Assembly: GCF_910585425.1 (NCBI RefSeq)
Contig: NZ_CAJUCP010000003.1
Location: 62,001-126,000, forward strand
Origin: an uncultured Acetatifactor sp.
GTDB lineage: Bacteria; Bacillota; Clostridia; Lachnospirales; Lachnospiraceae
Reading direction: 5' to 3'
DNA: 64,000 nucleotides
Below are positions 61,953 through 64,000 of the stretch, piece after piece. The position numbers were made by a program, and so were the translations under genes. Within the stretch, counting starts at the first letter, position 1; each line of letters begins with the position of its first letter. A model generated the notes under the pieces. The model ran no database searches, had not been told where the DNA came from, and saw nothing but the letters and a program-made list of their open reading frames with translations.

Positions 61953-62359
61953 AGTATATGTTGGATACCAATATCTGCATCTATGCCATCAAGCATAAAC
62001 CGGAGGCGGTAATCAGGAGACTTCTCCTGCATGATCCGGAGGAAATGTGCATTTCCGCCGTCACCTATGGGGAACTGATGCATGGCGTGGAAAAGAGCAT
62101 GGCGCCAGAGAAGAACCGACTGGCCATTTCCCTGTTCCTGTCGCCAATCACGGTGCTGGACTTTTCCGCCAAAGCGGCGGAGGAATACGGAAAAATCAGG
62201 GCGGAACTGGAGCGGAAAGGGATGCCCATTGGCCCCATGGATTTACTGATAGCGGCACATGCCAAGGCAGAAGGACTTATTCTTGTGACGAACAATACAA
62301 GGGAATTCTGCCGGGTGGAGAATCTGCCGGTGGAGGATTGGGCTCAGACGGCACCATGA
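61949..62359 (+). CDS. vapC: VapC-type PIN-domain toxin
   Basis: A 136-residue PIN-domain RNase: the acidic residues are seen in MLDTNICIYAIK, VTYGELMHGVEKS, IGPMDLLIAAHA and VTNNTREF. VapC toxins cleave tRNA or rRNA. The start at 61949 overlaps the antitoxin stop as ATGA. The antitoxin is intact, as is the active site, so the module is probably functional. Confidence 0.93.
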   Translation: MKYMLDTNICIYAIKHKPEAVIRRLLLHDPEEMCISAVTYGELMHGVEKSMAPEKNRLAISLFLSPITVLDFSAKAAEEYGKIRAELERKGMPIGPMDLLIAAHAKAEGLILVTNNTREFCRVENLPVEDWAQTAP

Positions 62360-62387
62360 CAGGAAACGGTAATGCTGCCTGGGCAGG

Positions 62388-62420
62388 ATCCCCGGAACGG
62401 AACAGACGAAATCCGGGGAT
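62388..62420. terminator. Hairpin between vapC and the ABC transporter gene
   Basis: ATCCCCGGA (62388-62396) and TCCGGGGAT (62412-62420) form a perfect stem between convergent genes; no T-run follows. Confidence 0.4.
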
Positions 62421-62458
62421 GCCTCCGAGGCTTTCAGCTTCAGGCTTGAAGAACTGCC

Positions 62459-64000
62459 CTAAGCGTAATACTGTGCCTGCGCATGCCACAGCTCATAATA
62501 CTTCCCCGTCTCGTCCGACAGGAGCTCCTGGTGGGTGCCGGACTGAACGATCCTTCCCTCATGGAACACCAATATCCGGTCGCAGAGCTGGCAGGAGGAG
62601 AGCCGGTGGCTGATGTAGATGGCAGTCTTGTCTCCCACGATCTCATCGAACCTGGCATAGATCTCCGCCTCCGCGATTGGATCCAGGGCAGCCGTGGGCT
62701 CATCCAGGATGATGAAGGGCGTATCCCGGTACAGCGCCCGGGCCAGGGCCACCTTCTGAGCCTCGCCGCCGGAGAGCTCCACCCCGTCGGAGTCGAATTC
62801 CTTGTAGATGGGAGTCTCCAGCCCCCTGGGCATCTCGCCATACCGCTTTCCGAAGCCCACCTCATTCAGAAGCCGCTCCGCCTTCTCCCGATTCCAGGCG
62901 GCCGCGCAGGACACATTGTTGCCCAGTGGGACTGCCAGCAGGTTGTAATCCTGGAACACCACGGAGAAGATGTCCAGATACTGGCGGTAATCGTATTTCC
63001 GGATATTGAAATCATTCATGAGGATTTCCCCCTCCGTGGGGTCATAGAGACGGCACAGGAGCTTCACGAAGGTGGTCTTGCCGCTTCCGTTCATCCCCAC
63101 CACCGCCAGCCTCTCCCCTGACCGCAGGTCCAGGTTGATGTCCCTCAGGGCGAAGTCGTCGCTGCCCGCATACCGGAAGCTGACGTTTCGGAAGGAGATG
63201 TCGAATCTCTTGTCGCTGCGCTTTTCCACGGCCAGGCCGCCCTGGTACATGTCATTTTCGATGTCGAAGAACCGCAGGTAGTCCGCCAGGAACGGTTCGT
63301 TCTCCTTGATCCTTCCGAAACCCTCCAGAAGGGTCTGGATGCCCTCCGTGAGCTTTTGCAGATATCCCACGTACTTGATGACGCTCCCCACGGGAAAGGC
63401 GCCCAGGCTGCAGTACAGGCATACGATCAGATAAGATGTCCCCGTGGCCAGCCAGGAGAACACTGCGCTGGGGGCTTCCAGGAGAGAGAAGCGCTTTCCC
63501 CAGGCGGATATGAAGACCCTTTTGTGGTCTAAGCTGCATTTCCGGTTCAGCTCATTGATGATTGGCTGCTGGCGGTAGATCCGGTTGTCCATCCCGGATA
63601 CTTTGTAGCCCTGGCCTATCCTGTTCTCATTCAGCATCAGCGTGCCGATTTCATCCCAGTAGGCGGCGCCCTTTTTGCTGCCCCGTAGCCTGGAGAGGAA
63701 CCCTCCGGCCACGGAAGCCACCAAAGCTGCCAGGAGGATCAGGCTCAGCCACCGGAAGGGGGCCGCGGCCATCAGGGAAAGCATTTCCGCGAACAGGGCG
63801 GCGGAGAAGGCCAGGTTCACCAGGGCGTTTGTCAGATCCAGCAGGGTGAGCCTCATATTGATGACGCCGTACAGATTGATGTGCTGGTTCTCCTCGATCT
63901 TGCGCCGGATCTGGCGGATGTCCGGACTCTCTATCTTGTCATAGTCAAGGCCCAGGGTCTTGCGGTAAAAGGCCTCCGCCTCATGGTTCGCCAGGATCTC
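62459..64000 (-). CDS. ABC transporter with fused membrane and ATPase domains (5' end outside window)
   Basis: The frame is open to the window edge, so the N-terminus is missing; about 513 residues are visible. The visible part is the second half of an exporter-type membrane domain and a complete ATPase domain: Walker A VVGMNGSGKTTF, Q-loop FQDYNLLAV, signature ELSGGEAQKVALARAL, Walker B FIILDEPTAALDP and H-loop YISHRLS. It is a type IV exporter half-transporter, of unknown cargo. It converges with vapC. Confidence 0.9.
   Translation of the reverse strand, partial: EILANHEAEAFYRKTLGLDYDKIESPDIRQIRRKIEENQHINLYGVINMRLTLLDLTNALVNLAFSAALFAEMLSLMAAAPFRWLSLILLAALVASVAGGFLSRLRGSKKGAAYWDEIGTLMLNENRIGQGYKVSGMDNRIYRQQPIINELNRKCSLDHKRVFISAWGKRFSLLEAPSAVFSWLATGTSYLIVCLYCSLGAFPVGSVIKYVGYLQKLTEGIQTLLEGFGRIKENEPFLADYLRFFDIENDMYQGGLAVEKRSDKRFDISFRNVSFRYAGSDDFALRDINLDLRSGERLAVVGMNGSGKTTFVKLLCRLYDPTEGEILMNDFNIRKYDYRQYLDIFSVVFQDYNLLAVPLGNNVSCAAAWNREKAERLLNEVGFGKRYGEMPRGLETPIYKEFDSDGVELSGGEAQKVALARALYRDTPFIILDEPTAALDPIAEAEIYARFDEIVGDKTAIYISHRLSSCQLCDRILVFHEGRIVQSGTHQELLSDETGKYYELWHAQAQYYA

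Overview
The window looks like chromosome of a GC-rich, low-oxygen-type Firmicute of class Clostridia, most likely family Lachnospiraceae. The grounds are the Gram-positive promoter style (TTGACA/TATAAT, extended -10s, strong AGGAGG ribosome sites), gene families common in that group (DUF2225, DUF6062, GlnRS, Rpn-type nucleases, YesM/LplB-style sugar ABC operons, split purine enzymes under a ZTP riboswitch) and a sortase-type cell-wall anchor. No rRNA, tRNA or CRISPR array was seen.

Layout. Bases 1-7546 are strikingly AT-rich against the rest and hold the end of a surface-polysaccharide locus: a GT4 glycosyltransferase (cut by the window edge), two paralogous TupA-like ATP-grasp proteins, an SDR oxidoreductase, an NhaC-type transporter, an acyltransferase-3 and a Wzx-type flippase. 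It ends at a decayed fragment of an AAA-ATPase-like gene. A large FRG-domain protein and a reverse-strand alkyltransferase-like protein follow. Bases 10.9-17.6 kb carry a 1607-residue secreted, wall-anchored protein with a transglutaminase-like domain, translationally coupled to a membrane glycosyltransferase that is broken at a run of seven G. A ZTP riboswitch with a clear terminator then controls a PurO-type IMP cyclohydrolase and a stand-alone AICAR transformylase (17.7-20 kb).

From 20 to 35 kb lie housekeeping and small genes: a possible nuclease, a Nudix enzyme, glnS, a DUF2225 protein, a TetR regulator, a DUF6062 protein, a FliD-like protein, an MBOAT acyltransferase with an SGNH hydrolase, a uracil permease, an M19 dipeptidase and a His-less HPr-like protein. 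An ATPase gene sits behind an array of GTTATATAA repeats and a 15-bp inverted repeat. Bases 36-44 kb form a sugar-uptake operon (lipoprotein, two permeases, GH43 enzyme) with a divergent membrane-bound AraC regulator. Bases 44-46 kb hold an Rrf2 regulator and cysK, joined by repeated operator-like hairpins.

The right end has a TldE/TldD protease pair, an Rpn-type nuclease with a repeated coiled coil, an MBL-fold hydrolase, and a LacI-controlled catabolic block (AtuA, an AtuA-like small protein, a CaiB-type CoA transferase, a carboxylesterase and a circularly permuted GH3 glycosidase). A VapBC toxin-antitoxin pair and the end of an ABC transporter follow. Intergenic repeats are abundant: four local tandem arrays and one dispersed element present twice in opposite orientation. 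No single locus is a proven new system. The best candidates for new biology are the transglutaminase surface protein with its switchable glycosyltransferase, the FRG protein, and the ATPase with its repeat array.
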